A stretch of DNA of 64,000 nucleotides, from assembly GCA_002179805.1 (NCBI GenBank), contig NAVB01000053.1, forward strand, positions 124,001 to 188,000, in the 5' to 3' direction. This document shows, one piece after another, positions 1 to 10,645 of this stretch; position 1 is the stretch's first letter, and each line of letters starts with the position of its first letter. A program made the translations under genes and the position numbers. This DNA comes from Acanthamoeba lenticulata. Its lineage: Eukaryota; Discosea; Longamoebia; Acanthamoebidae. Below the pieces are notes generated by a model, which saw only the letters and a program-made list of their open reading frames with translations, ran no database searches and was not told the origin of the DNA.

Positions 1-31
1 CCTGCGCGCACAATCATTTGTGTTGGCTCGT

Positions 32-2789
32 TCACACATTCAAGCGCAGGTCGATAGCAAACACAAAAGCGCGTACAGCAAAAATGTGTGCGCCGCTCTG
101 GCCGCCCACAACGAAGTGGGTGCCTCCCCAGTCGAAGGCCATGTCCGACGAATAGGACGACGTCGAGCGGAGTGAAGGGGCCGAGAGTGGCTGTTGAGGC
201 TGTGACGCTGGCTCCTCAGAGTCGTAGATATGGATCTTTTGGCCGATGTTGTGGACACTCCACTCCGTAATGCGGTCGTCGGCGCCGCCCAGCGTGTAGA
301 GCGCTGTCTCATCGTGGCTGAATCGTACACACGACAGCGCTGCATCGTCGGCCTTCCATTGCATGATGGGTGCATAGTTGGTCGACATGTCGTACACCCG
401 CACGACGCCATCTCGACCAGCCGCCGCCAGCAGCGAACCGTTGTGGTTAAAATGTAGGCTGGCCACTGGCGCCTCGAGCCGCAGTTTACGCTTTTCGTCG
501 CGTACACGCATGAGCATTTCATTTCGTCTGGCCAAAGGGGGCAGCCGGGGTGAGCAGACGAACCTCAAGCTGAAGCGTTTTGAAGTTGTAGAGGTAAAGG
601 ACGCCATCGGCGTTGTCGCTGGAGACGGCGGCCGCGGCGAACATAGAGTCTGTCCGACCAGTCGGGTTGCACGCGATATCCACCAGCCTGACCAGTGCCC
701 CACCAACCGCGCGTCAACATGTGGTCCATGTACCGGTGATTGACGTGATTCCACCGCATACCGAGGGTAGTCTGAGTCGGTGGTGATCTCACCGATGGCA
801 ACATTGTTTGGATTCCATAACTTGACTCGACCATCCGCCGTGCCGCAGAAGAGCTGCATCCAAACCGAGCCGTAAGAACGAAAACGACATACAAAGAACG
901 AAAACGACACCATGAAAGTCACGCACCAGGCGGTCGGTCTTGGTCTCCCAGGCAAGAGAAAGGATCTCAGTGAAGCAGAAGATGGTGGCGTTCCTTGTGT
1001 CGTCACCTCCCTGTTGTGACTCCAGTGACCAGACCCTGGGTTGTGGCGCCAGGCCAAGCATCAAAACGACGCAAAGTGAGGAATTTGGGAGAAGATCTGC
1101 ATCGTACCTCAGCGTGCCGTCGGTCGAGGCCGACGCCACATAGTCGCCCGAGGAGGAGAAGCGGCAGCGCGAGATTGGCGCGCTGTGTCCCGTGAACACT
1201 TCCTGTGAAGACAAATGAAAATGCAATCAGGCGCAGCCTACAGCCACATGGTTCTGGGAGCAGGTCAAGTACCTGATGGATCACCTGCGGGACATGCCGT
1301 TGGGCCTTGGCTTTGCGGCCGATCACGGGGGCCCACGATTCCTCGCCCGTGTCCGGCGAATGAACAACTGCCGCGCTCGACATCTTTAGCTTTCGCGAGA
1401 TGGCGCCAGGGCAAATGGGGGAGGGCGCCACCTTCGATCGTCTCACGGTCCGTTGAACGGATGGCTGACTGGAGCGTCTCGTCGGCCCACCTCTTGCGGG
1501 CAGCGTTCAGCTTGGCTTCCTCATCGTTGAGCTTCTGCTTGGCCCGCTCGATGGAGTCTGACGAGACGTGCTTGAGCAGCATGGGCGTGACAGACACACT
1601 GTCGCGCACGCCCGCCTCGGATCCGCGTCCCTTCTGTTGCTGCAGGCACGAATCCCACCGCCGCGATCAGCAGTCGATCACACGCAGAAGTCGGTCGTGC
1701 GAGGCGGGAACAGGGACGCACGCGCAAAATGGTGGCGTTTGCCTCCTCGAGCTCCTTGGTCAGTCGCTGAACCTCGTTGTGCAAATATTCGATCTCGCTC
1801 TCCATTTGCTTTCGCTTTAGTCGCTCCAGGTTGAAGTTGAGCACGCGCGGCAGGGCTGCGTAGAGAAACAGAAGACGTTCCACAATGTCAAAACGACTGC
1901 TGGAGGGCACTGCCGAGAGACAAAGCGAGAGTGGTTCAAGGGGAAGGGGTTCTACCCATATTCTGGAAGATAGAGGAGAGGAAGTTGTGGAGCGACTGGG
2001 TGAAGACGTCAGACCACTGCTTCTGGAAGTAGGGCGCAAACACGTCATCGGACTCAGGATTCTTCACAAACGGCAACGCTACACGGAGGTAAGAGCAGGT
2101 GAGCTGGTTTGTATGACAGGAAGAAAGAGCGAGGCAGCATGTATGCGGGCGTTGTACCAAACCAGGCCTTCCACTCGGGATCTGTGTAGAGCTCATTGCC
2201 GTAGAGCGAGAAAAACTCCTTGGGGGGGGATGTGATGGGCTTTGAGCCGCAGGAGAAGAAGAAGAGGAAGAGGAGGAGCCACAGTACCGTGACCTTGTCA
2301 ATGCGCTGATTGGTGATGGCGTGGATGAGGTAGTATCGTCGTAATGACAGTCGCATCTTGCGCACGGCGGCAGCGAGTGATGGCTGCAACACAAACACAC
2401 AAACACATGAGTTTGTCGACAACGACGTGCTTGTTAAAAAGAAAAGGTAAGGAGGTGCACCTCAGACGGACGCACGAAGAAGCGGCTTTCGAGGTAGCTC
2501 CACAGCTCCTCGAGCTGCTCCGGCGCGTGGGCAAACACACACGACAGTAGTGCATCGACCACCTTAGATACCTGTCAAGCACACGTGAGCCGTTGAAATT
2601 GGACACAAGTGTGGCACCTTGCTCGTGCACTTAGAGCTGGCACTTGCCACGAACCTGAAAACCCCTGAGGCGGTCTGCTCGCTTGTCAGCATCAAACGCT
2701 GTGAGAGCCTTGGTGAAGCCGCGAAAGACCAGATACTCGCGCATGAGCTCGTCCACGTGCGGAATGGCATTTTGCACTGCAAACGCCAT
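32..2789 (-). CDS. WDR91: WDR91-like WD40 repeat protein (3' end uncertain)
   Basis: WDR91 is a Rab7 effector that limits endosomal PI3P during early-to-late endosome conversion. The start ATG at 2789 opens with MAFAVQNAIPHVDELMREYL, then VFRGFTKALTAFDADK, the LisH-like N-terminus typical of WDR91. The next exons give VSKVVDALLSCVFAHAPEQL, LRRYYLIHAITNQRIDKV, PKEFFSLYGNELYTDPEW and a block FAPYFQKQWSDVFTQSLHNF, all in the order seen in animal WDR91. A short coiled coil (about 1740-1840) precedes the WD40 propeller, which runs from HSAPISRCRFSSSGDYVASA (about 1170) to WGGTHFVVGGQSGAHIFAV (about 80-130). About nine introns are inferred. The last exon reads to a stop at 32-34, but a possible donor near 80 means the true end could lie outside the window. 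Family assignment is firm; the terminus is not. Confidence 0.85.
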
Positions 2790-3061
2790 TCTTGTCTTCC
2801 CAGTCACAGCACTTGCACAATCAATAAATGCAAGAGATCGGCGAGAGAAATGGGAGTGTATCTAACCTGAGGCAGATCTTAGGTGCCAGTTCTTGTATTC
2901 TCAACAAGGTCTTCCCACAACGTGGGTAGTCTAACCAGAAGACCGGCCAAGCCCGACGCTCTGGGCAGAAGAAATTATAGTGTAAAAAGCATTCATGTTT
3001 CTCAGCTTTTTTCCTTCCTACGGCTGTGTGCATCCGCTCATTGGCAAGCAAATAAACAAAT

Positions 3062-3180
3062 GGATACGGCCATACTGCGCAGAAAGCACCGCTTCCCATC
3101 CGAACAGCGAAGTTAAGCTGCGCCAGGCGGTGTTAGTACTGGGGTGGGCGACCACCCGGGAATCCACCGTGTCGTATCCT
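3062..3180 (+). rRNA. 5S ribosomal RNA
   Basis: The 119-nt segment begins GGATACGGCCATACTGCG and contains the eukaryotic 5S hallmarks: ATCCGAACAGCGAAGTTAAG and the 3' region TACTGGGGTGGGCGACC. The ends GGATACGGC and the 3' GTCGTATCC can pair as helix I, with one G-U or mismatch position. It matches the Acanthamoeba 5S rRNA I remember, apart from about one base near the 3' end. The internal control region (box A, intermediate element, box C) is complete, so transcription by RNA polymerase III is expected. It is a single isolated gene, not part of an array in this window. Confidence 0.97.
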
Positions 3181-3198
3181 TCTTTTTCTTCTTTTGCT
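3181..3198 (+). terminator. Pol III T-run after 5S
   Basis: A pyrimidine stretch with a run of five T (3183-3187) and a second run of four T directly follows the 5S 3' end. This is the usual RNA polymerase III stop signal. Confidence 0.75.
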
Positions 3199-3384
3199 CC
3201 CCTCCTCTTTGTTTTCTCGTGCCCTCGTCGCGCACCCTCTCGCTTCACACGCACACAATTGAAAGCGGTCCAAAAAAACAAAGATCTCTTTCTTTCTGGT
3301 GCGGAGTTGCAGACTCAAGAAGTTTTTTTGGCGGCAATAAGCAATTTTAAGTGAATTCAGACTTATGTCTTTTATTTTTGTCGG

Positions 3385-4571
3385 ATGAGTGCCCCTCCGC
3401 CTGCTGCGCTCGTCTTGTCCGCGGCCACAACGTGTGAGGGTTGTGGCCAGAGCGAAGTTGATCTAGAGCTGAAATTCAGAAGATGCAGTGCATGGTACGA
3501 TTTCTTAGTAATCATCCATTTTGTTGTGCTGCCGACCAACCGTGTTGCACAGTCACGCTACCTGGTATTGTGGCGAAGCCTGCCAAAAGAGAGCATGGTC
3601 CACACATCGGCTGCTTTGTGGCCGTCGCGGAACAGACGGAGCCTCTCCAGCTGTTCGTCGTGAGTCTGGCCTCTACTTTAGCTTCACCACCGGGGCGTAC
3701 GCACAGCCACGCGGCGTGGATGATGAAGGCGATGACCTCGAAGAGGGCGCGGAGTCAGAGGAACTCTCCGACAGCGAGGACGAGGATGACTACCGGGGCT
3801 ACACCCATGCCAGCCCTCTTCACCATGAGGAGGAAGACAGCTTAGGCCAGGGCTTTGCAAGGATGCACGTCGGTTCCCGCGGAGCAAGCGAGATGGGCGG
3901 TACACCGACGCCCATGGGCTCTGCTCCTCAGAGCGTCATCTCTGGACTAACACCAGACCGTCCACAGGCCGTCCATCACCTTGGCCAGGCATAGGCGGCT
4001 TGGGTGGACTTGGCGGCATGCGCGGCATGTTTGGTGTCCCTATGCCCCACAGCGAAGAGGACTTGGTGGAGCTTGCCATTCGCGCCTCTCTTAAAGAGGA
4101 AGAGGTACACCTGCTACCCCTCTTCTTGGCTAATGGTCATCTTCGTAGCTCATGTAGAGCGCGTACACAGGAAAGGGTCAAAAGGGAGGAAGAGAAGAAG
4201 GCAGCCGAAGAGGCGATCAAGAAGAAGGAGGATGAACTAAGGAAGTCACAAAGCGAGATGCAGGAGGTGCACAAGCTCCCTAATGTCACGGCTTCCCCGC
4301 AGAGCTACTCACCCTTATGTGCACCCTATAGTTCTACCGACGTAGCTTGGCCAAGAGCACGGACAGAGCGCGAGCCCTGCAAGAGGGCGAAGTGGAGGAA
4401 GAAGAGGCAAGCCCAGAAGCGGGCCGTGCTTACAAGCCGGATGTCGACGATGACGACCTTCTATATGAGGACGATGATGCAGGGGACTTTGATGAATTTG
4501 AAGAAGATGACAACGAAGAGGAAGAAGATGATGACGGTGGTGAAGAGGACGACGATGAAGCCGACGAGTAG
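3385..4571 (+). CDS. MYND zinc finger protein with ubiquitin-interacting motif and acidic tail
   Basis: Exon 1 starts with ATG at 3385 and carries the first MYND cysteines (CEGCG...RRCSAC). Splicing from GCATG/gtacga to cacag/TCACG restores CSACHATWYCGEACQKR followed by WSTHRLLC, a complete MYND-type Zn finger (paired Cys, then H and C). The middle is acidic and low in complexity. An inferred intron at about 3900-3968 joins to a Gly-rich stretch (GGLGGLGGMRGMFG). This is followed by EEDLVELAIRASLKEE, which fits the ubiquitin-interacting motif (acidic patch, L-x-x-A-I-x-x-S-L). A charged coiled coil (about 4180-4265) and an almost pure Asp/Glu tail end at the stop at 4571. MYND fingers bind proline-rich peptides and UIMs bind ubiquitin, so an adaptor role in ubiquitin signalling is inferred. 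I recognise no specific ortholog. Confidence 0.8.
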
Positions 4572-4732
4572 CGGCACCGCTTACGCCACGTCCGCCTGCC
4601 CACGGCCCGTGTTCGCGCCAAAATTTTCTGGCTTTTAGGTTGGCGACGTGGCGCGATCGAAAAATCTAAAATCCAATTCTGCGCGCGGATAAAACATAAT
4701 AGAACGATTTGGACGCAGCAGAACATTGCAAG

Positions 4733-7020
4733 ATGAGGCTGTTGAAAAAGCCGGCCACACCCATGGAGCGCTACAAAAAGTGGAGGTTGGAGGTGCAATG
4801 GTGGCGCGGGCTCGCCTGCATCGTGTGGGCCTTTCCACTGAGTTGGCTGGTCTTGTTGATGGCAGACCTTATCCTCACTTCCCTGCACTTCACAGGTATC
4901 TTCTGAAATGCTCCAAGTTGGCACAATTTCCATTTCTTTCCTATATCTGCTGGTCCTGACTAATTTTGCCTTGACAATGTGTGCGCTCAGATGCTCCTCG
5001 GCTGAGCATCCTTAGCCTCGGCGGCGTCGTAGCGACTGCCTGCTATTTTGGCCTCACTACCTTATTCCTCCAGAGCGCGAAGCTCACTGTGCAGGGTACG
5101 CCCTACTTCTGACTGTCCTTCTTCGGCCTTCACTCAACCAATCTATTGCTCCTCCACAGTGCTCGGCACCACGTCGGCGTGGCGTTATGTGAGCCTCCTG
5201 CGACCATCGCACATTACCTTTATCCTCACCTCCATGGCGGTCTGTCCGGCTTCAATGCTGGTGCTCAGCGCCCTTTACCCCAACCCGGGCTTTGCCTCCC
5301 TCGTCTCTCTTCGTCCGTTCGGGTACACATGCGAGACCCTCCTCTATTGAAATCCCAAGTGTCACTGACACGACAAAACTCCTGTACAGCGTGGCTGCTA
5401 GCGGGTGGGACGGTTGCCTCGGGCTTGTGGTTAGCGGCGTCATGCTCGGTGCGGTGTCTTCGCTGCAGTTCCTGGACAGGGGACGGTACAGGGCTCCTGT
5501 TGTTGCTGCTCGCCATGGCCCGGTTGTCTCAGCAAAACCTTTTCTCTCGCTCACATTTGGTGCTTGCGCGTGTGCATGCACAGACAAGTGCTGGCTTTCC
5601 CATCCTTGCAGCGGGGTCGCATCTTCCAGCTCAAGGCCCAAGCCCTCCCGCTGCTGGCCGAGAGCGCCCTGTTGAGTCTCCTTGCACCCCTCTGCTACGC
5701 GGGCCTCGCCGTGATCACCTTCTTCTCGTCGACCTCGCACCACACGCGCATGTCAGGCTCTGCTACGCCAACAGCAACAGTGACAACTCCTGCGCTTCCG
5801 CCCGTCTCGGTGCCCGTGCTGGCCCACATCTACGTCACTGCGCTGGTCGTGGTCTTCACTCAGCGCCTGGTCCTCAGCCTCATGAATATCGTCTTCACCC
5901 AGTGGCTCAGCTTTGAGGGCCGCGGCGGCGGCGTAGGCGCCGAGGGGGACGTCGTCATCCCAGCTCTCGAGGAGGAGATCAAGGTGAGCGCTACCGCGGG
6001 TGAGGAGTGGAAAGAGTACAAGGCCGGCGCGACGTCCCTCATGGGCGCGCTGGCCCTCATGGAGCTATCCGATATCGCACGCACTTCGCCCCGCCGCCGT
6101 GCCCGCATCTTTGCCGATCACACCGGTACGCACAGTGTCCTTGGCCAAGAGGCAGATTGGCAGACTCAAGGGTACTCAGCTTGACTCATGATACTCGTGA
6201 TCCCTTGTGGATTGCATACTGTTTAGGCAATGCGTGGGAGTCGGTCCTGCAGCACACGATCGCCCTCATCGACTCCATGACGCTGCGTTTGCTTACCGCT
6301 ACACGTGAGTCTCGTCTCAGCAGCTTCAGCCCCTCATTGCCGTTCATTCGCTGGTGGCGCTGACAAGGAGGCGGTGTAAACTCTGCAGGCGAAGTGAAGG
6401 ATGAGCAGAAGTACAGCAAGGCGGCGTCAGCCAAGCAGAATCTGCTGGCGTCGCTCAAGGCGTTGTGGAACTCGTTCTGCCGACGCTTCCTTCTCCGCTC
6501 GGCCGCACGCAAAACCGAAGCCCTGCTGGCCGACTACTCGCTCACCATCTGGAGTGTTCAGGGTACGTTTCATCTTTCAGATTCTCTTCTTCTTTTCGTC
6601 ATTCTCACTTTCATCATTGCCGCGCAGCGCTGGCCGGGATGGTGGCGGCCTCGCGCGACGAGGACCGCTACGGCGTCGTGCAGCGGAGCGACGGCGTGCG
6701 CCGCACGCTGCATTCGCTGGTCGCGCTGGATCTCGCGCTCGAGGCCTACTGCGCGCTGCCTCTGCCCTTGCCTCGCCCGCCCGTGAGCTCGTCCCTGTCT
6801 GGCACCCGGCCTCACCCGCACGCCATCGCCTCTGGTGCCTTGCCCTTTGTTTGACGTTTTGAATGATTATTTTTGTTAGTCTGACATGTAGATGCCAATC
6901 GCAGCGGTCAAGAGCGCCGTGTACCAAGTGGCGACGGCGTTCTACGACCACCTGAGCACGTTCAAGTTCCCGCCGGCCTACGCGCGCAAGCTCCAGTCCT
7001 ACGCTGACTTCCAGCAGTGA
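4733..7020 (+). CDS. NDC1: Transmembrane nucleoporin NDC1
   Basis: NDC1 anchors the nuclear pore complex in the pore membrane. Translation from ATG 4733 gives a short basic start and then several hydrophobic segments (WWRGLACIVWAFPLSWLVLL, SLGGVVATACYFGLTTLFL, FILTSMAVCPASMLVLSAL, LGLVVSGVMLGAVSSL, ESALLSLLAPLCYAGLAVI, LAHIYVTALVVVFTQRLVL), about six transmembrane helices as in the family. The soluble C-terminal half has the characteristic blocks ALALMELSDIARTSPRRRA, NAWESVLQHTIALIDSMTLR, ALAGMVAASRDEDRYGVVQ and a final SAVYQVATAFYDHL helix; these line up with human NDC1. About eight introns. An upstream TTG is in frame, but the first ATG is at 4733. The assignment is by C-terminal motif order and topology. 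Confidence 0.88.
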
Positions 7021-7057
7021 AACAGAAGAAATATGAAACAGTTTTGAAATTTTGTTT

Positions 7058-7342
7058 TTAAACGAAAAGAAAAGAGAAAAAAGGGAAGTGGAAGGGAAGC
7101 ACAGTTCTGTCTGCCGCCTCAACTTGTCCATCTGAATCTTGATCCAAACAGTCGTAGATGAAGCTGCATACGTCGCAGCGTGGTATTGGCTTTGTAAAGC
7201 CCGCGCGTTCCTCTGCACATAGAGATGACGAGCCACTCATCAGCAACGCCAATTCAATCAACGGCCCAATGGGGAGGTGCTGCATGAACCTTGGCCTTGC
7301 ACCTTCTTCCATAACTTCTCCTAATGAGAACGGCTGCGACAC
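7058..7342 (-). CDS. Possible small hypothetical protein with EF-hand-like loop
   Basis: A 94-codon open frame lies opposite the GOSR1 5' flank. It contains FTKPIPRCDVCSFIYDCL and then DQDSDGQVEAAD, which fits the spacing of an EF-hand calcium loop (D1, D3, D5, G6, V8, acidic 12). No second EF hand is visible and the C-terminus is simply hydrophobic. It could be a single exon of a gene that I cannot otherwise define, or chance coding in GC-rich DNA. Its start would face the GOSR1 start about 70 bases away. Confidence 0.25.
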   Translation of the reverse strand: MSQPFSLGEVMEEGARPRFMQHLPIGPLIELALLMSGSSSLCAEERAGFTKPIPRCDVCSFIYDCLDQDSDGQVEAADRTVLPFHFPFFSFLFV

Positions 7343-7410
7343 CTTATCTCGTCTTTACCTTCTCCCTATTGATGCACAGTGGCGAGGCCTCCACGAGGCA
7401 GCCGGCCGGG

Positions 7411-8530
7411 ATGGTCGGCTCGTACTCGCTTCGGCGCGACACACGCAAGATCGAGACACAAATCGAGACCAAACTCACAGAGCTGGAGGTTCGTCTTCGC
7501 CACCTTCACCTCCGCTCCCTCGGGGCGCGCTCAACCTTGTCGACTCTCTTCTGCAGCAATGGATCGCCGGCGGCCAGCGGATGCTCGACACTCAATCGCG
7601 AAGCGCGACAGAGCAGCAGTGGGACAGCCTCCTCTCCGCCGGCGACGCTCTCCTCAACGAGCTCGAGAGTCTCCTTGACCAGGTTCGAGGCCTCCCCTCC
7701 TTTTGGAGCCGTTAGCCTGCTGACGTCATGCGTTGGGTGGAATCACAGCTGGCCAACAAGATCAGCATCCACTCGGTGCTGACGAGCCAGGCCGACGGCT
7801 TCTACGAGCAGGAGGAGGTCAAGCAGCGCGAGAGCCGCCAGCAGTTCCTCCAGCAGGGCTTCAACAAGCTACGACACGCCGCCATGGACCTCAAGCAAAA
7901 GGCCACCCTCTGGTAGAATCATCACTTTTTACTCTTTCTTTCGTCGCGAGTGACAGCGCAAGTGTTGACACATGACCTCCATGTTTGCAGCAAGAAGGCG
8001 ATGATGCTCAAGGGTGGCCCCTCTGGCGGGCGCAACCAAACGGACGAGGCCACGAACCTGGAGCTGCTGGCCTCGGAGCACCTCACCCTTCAGACCGCCA
8101 CTCGCGCGCTCGACAGTCTTGTCCAGTACACACACACACCACACACGCACACATGCTGCCGTCTCGCCCTCAGAGCAAGCTGAAGGCATGTCTGAATCGG
8201 TGGGGTGTTGGGTTGGGACAGGCAAGCGGTCGAGACACGCGTGGTACTACAAGAACAAACGGTGTACCTGCAAGACACCAACACCAGAGTCGAGCAGATA
8301 GCGGGTACCTCTCTCTTCTCTCTCTCTCTCTCTCTTTTCTTTCTTGCTTGAAAGCAATAGAACAGGGGAGGAATGACTTTGGGAGCAATCGTGTAGGGGT
8401 GGTGCCGCGAGTCAACCAAGTGCTGTCGCGCATAAAGAACCGTAAGTGGCGCGATCTTGTCATTGTGGGTGGTTTCATCGCCATCTGCACATGCGCGCTC
8501 CTTCTCTACTATCTCTCCAGCCGTCGATGA
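7411..8530 (+). CDS. GOSR1: Golgi Qb-SNARE, GOSR1/GS28-like
   Basis: GOSR1 is a Golgi SNARE acting in ER-Golgi and intra-Golgi fusion. The proposed start gives MVGSYSLRRDTRKIETQI, similar to the N-terminal helix of GS28. Exon 2 (about 7557-7680) and exon 3 (LANKISIHSVLTSQADGFYE...) are helical. Exon 4 gives LELLASEHLTLQTATRALDS. The SNARE region is spread over short exons (LQEQTVYLQDTNTRVEQIA, then VNQVLSRIKNRKWRD). It ends with one transmembrane anchor, LVIVGGFIAICTCALLLYYL, and only SSRR after it. The pre-anchor stretch is closer to GOSR1 (RINLRKRRD type) than to membrin. An in-frame upstream codon at 7324 could extend the protein. Introns contain CA and CT microsatellites (about 8128-8150 and 8315-8335). 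Confidence 0.8.
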
Positions 8531-8907
8531 TCTTACGTCGATGGCGTCTGTAGATACCTTCGAAAATAAAAACAAAATAAAAATAAAAATAAAAATAATT
8601 ACAGTAAAGGTCGCAAAAAATTGTACAGCCCAGTAATACTCCGGAGGACCCTCAACGACCAAAGGGGGCTACGTCACCATGCGAGGCGTCCCCTGCCATG
8701 TCGAGAGTGACTCCAGCCTCGTTCTCAAGCAGAAACAGAGACAAGAACAGAGATTTTAACTGCTTCCGAAAAGGAAATCCAAAAAAACTACTCCGGCAGT
8801 TTGAAGAAGTATTTCAGCGGCCAACCAGTAGTTTTATTAAACGCTTGGCACACAAGTTTTTTCTTTGCACAAGCGGACACCACAACCGCCCTATTGCAGA
8901 ACCCACC
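8531..8907 (+). other. Intergenic, AT-rich with AAAAT tandem repeats
   Basis: This stretch starts with a short (AAAAT)n tract (about 8563-8598), likely the GOSR1 3' end with AATAAA-like signals. The following sequence is open in the Ran frame from 8698, but it has no conserved features, and the ATG at 8908 has the better context (cccaccATG). Confidence 0.5.
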
Positions 8908-10574
8908 ATGTCACTGTTTGGAAGTTTTACATTTGGCAGTTATGCTCCCACGGGCTCTGCAGACGAGGTGCACTTTCTTCCCCCCCCCCAACCCAAATGC
9001 CTTAGGACGTGGCTGCGAGGAGTAACACGAGGAGCTGATCATCAGTGGTCATGTTTGGTGGTCTCTAGGTGGTGCCGTGCCGGGCTGCCGACGTTGGGTG
9101 CGAGTTTACCGCACCGCGCGGGAGCGTATTGCAAGAACACGAAGACAAGTGCCCCGTGTGGCCCTTGCGCAACATCCTTCGGCGGCAGCAAGAGATGGTG
9201 CAACAGCTCTCACGCGAGGTCGAGGAGCTCAAGAAGGAAATCGCGACGCAGAAGAAACAAGACACAACCGGTCCTTCTTCCTTGGTCCGGTCCCCACCCG
9301 CTAGCGGGGACACAACCGGCACTTCTGCCTTTACGCATGAAAGCACCTTTGCCAGTATGTTTGGTTCGGTCTTCTCGTTCGGCGGCGCGAGCGCTGCCGC
9401 GAGTCAAGCGTCGGCTGAATCGACGGCTGCGCCCAACGTTGGGGTAACGCCGGAGAGTGCCCGCTCAGAGACCATCTGCCGTACGCTGACGCTGTTGCTC
9501 GCCTGGCGTGTTGATGATTGACACTCTCTGTTTTTTGGTCTTTAAGTGGGCCCGTTTAAGGTGTTGCTTGTTGGCGACGGCGCTACAGGCAAGACCACCT
9601 TCATGAAGCGTCACGTACGTGCTCGTCGTCTTCGTGTGAACAGCTTGAAAAGGCTTATGATCCTTGTCCTAGTCCTCTGGCGATTTTGAGACCAAGTACA
9701 TTGCCACAGTTGGCGTAGAGGTCAGGCCCATCTCGTTCAGCACCAACTATGGCACGGTCACCTTCAATGTACGCCTCTCGTGTCCCAACATCACGATAAG
9801 TGTGGTTTCGGGCGCCTGCATGTTTACATCGTGAGGCCACGACACCATTGCCAGATATGGGACGTCGCGGGGCAGGAGAAGTTCGGCGGCCTTCGTCAGG
9901 GCTACTAGTGCGTTGCGCCCGTTTCCATGATTACGCACCCGTGAATGCTTGCGCTGACCCCTGCCTTTTTCCTTGTATTCCTCTCTCTGCGGCGTGGGCT
10001 TCAGCGTTCATGCCGATGCTGCAGTGCTGTTCTTCGACACAACTTCCCGGCTTACGTACAAAAACGTCCCCAACTGGTACAAAGAGGTTGTGGCGGTCAA
10101 TCCCAGTTCGCCGGTGGTCATCGTACGCCACCGTCATTTGCCAGCTTTTTAAACAAACGCGTTGCCCATAATCATGCTAAGAGGCGGATCGCTCCAGGTC
10201 GGCAACAAGGTGGACGTGAAGGACCGCAAGGTAAAACCACAATGTATCACCTTCCCCCGTAGAAAAAACGTGCAGTACTACGACGTCTCTGCCAAGAGCA
10301 ACTACAACTTTGAGAAGCCGTTCCTTTACCTTGCCCGCGCGCTTACCAAGTACGGTCAAGCTCGAGAGTCTGCTGATGATAACCTGCCTTCTCACCATAA
10401 ACTTGCCCTTACTCTTTCTCTCACAGAAAGCCCGACCTCGTTTTCGTTAGTTCGCCCGCCCTGGCCCCGCCTGAGGTGACTCTTGACCCGCAGCTGCTCC
10501 AGCAGTACGAGGAGCTGTCTGTGGCTGCCCAGACCCCCTTTCCCGATGAGAGTGAGGATGTGTATGGTGAGTGA
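8908..10574 (+). CDS. RAN: Ran GTPase with N-terminal TRAF-type zinc finger, coiled coil and FG-like linker
   Basis: The C-terminal part is a nearly complete Ran GTPase spread over many exons. P-loop [84 protein letters not shown] and [19 protein letters not shown] are all Ran signatures. The catalytic Gln is kept. The C-terminus is acidic but not the usual DEDDDL (ends SEDVYGE). Upstream in the same gene model are [20 protein letters not shown], a finger-like C-x6-C...H-x3-C block (CRAADVGC...HEDKC), a coiled coil ([19 protein letters not shown]) and a linker with FGSVFSFGG. The zinc-finger exon joins the P-loop exon through a clean GT-AG intron (about 9482-9546), and no ATG precedes the Ran core. 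The extension is therefore real, or two genes have been merged by my model. Confidence 0.82.
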
Positions 10575-10645
10575 AGTTGCCTTGTTGTTTTCTACGCAGT
10601 TTTTTGCGATCTTGTGATTGCACCTGCATTTTCATCTCCATTTAT

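Noticed and set aside
3144..3354. Short open frames over the 5S gene
   Set aside because: They overlap a functional RNA gene and its terminator; not coding.
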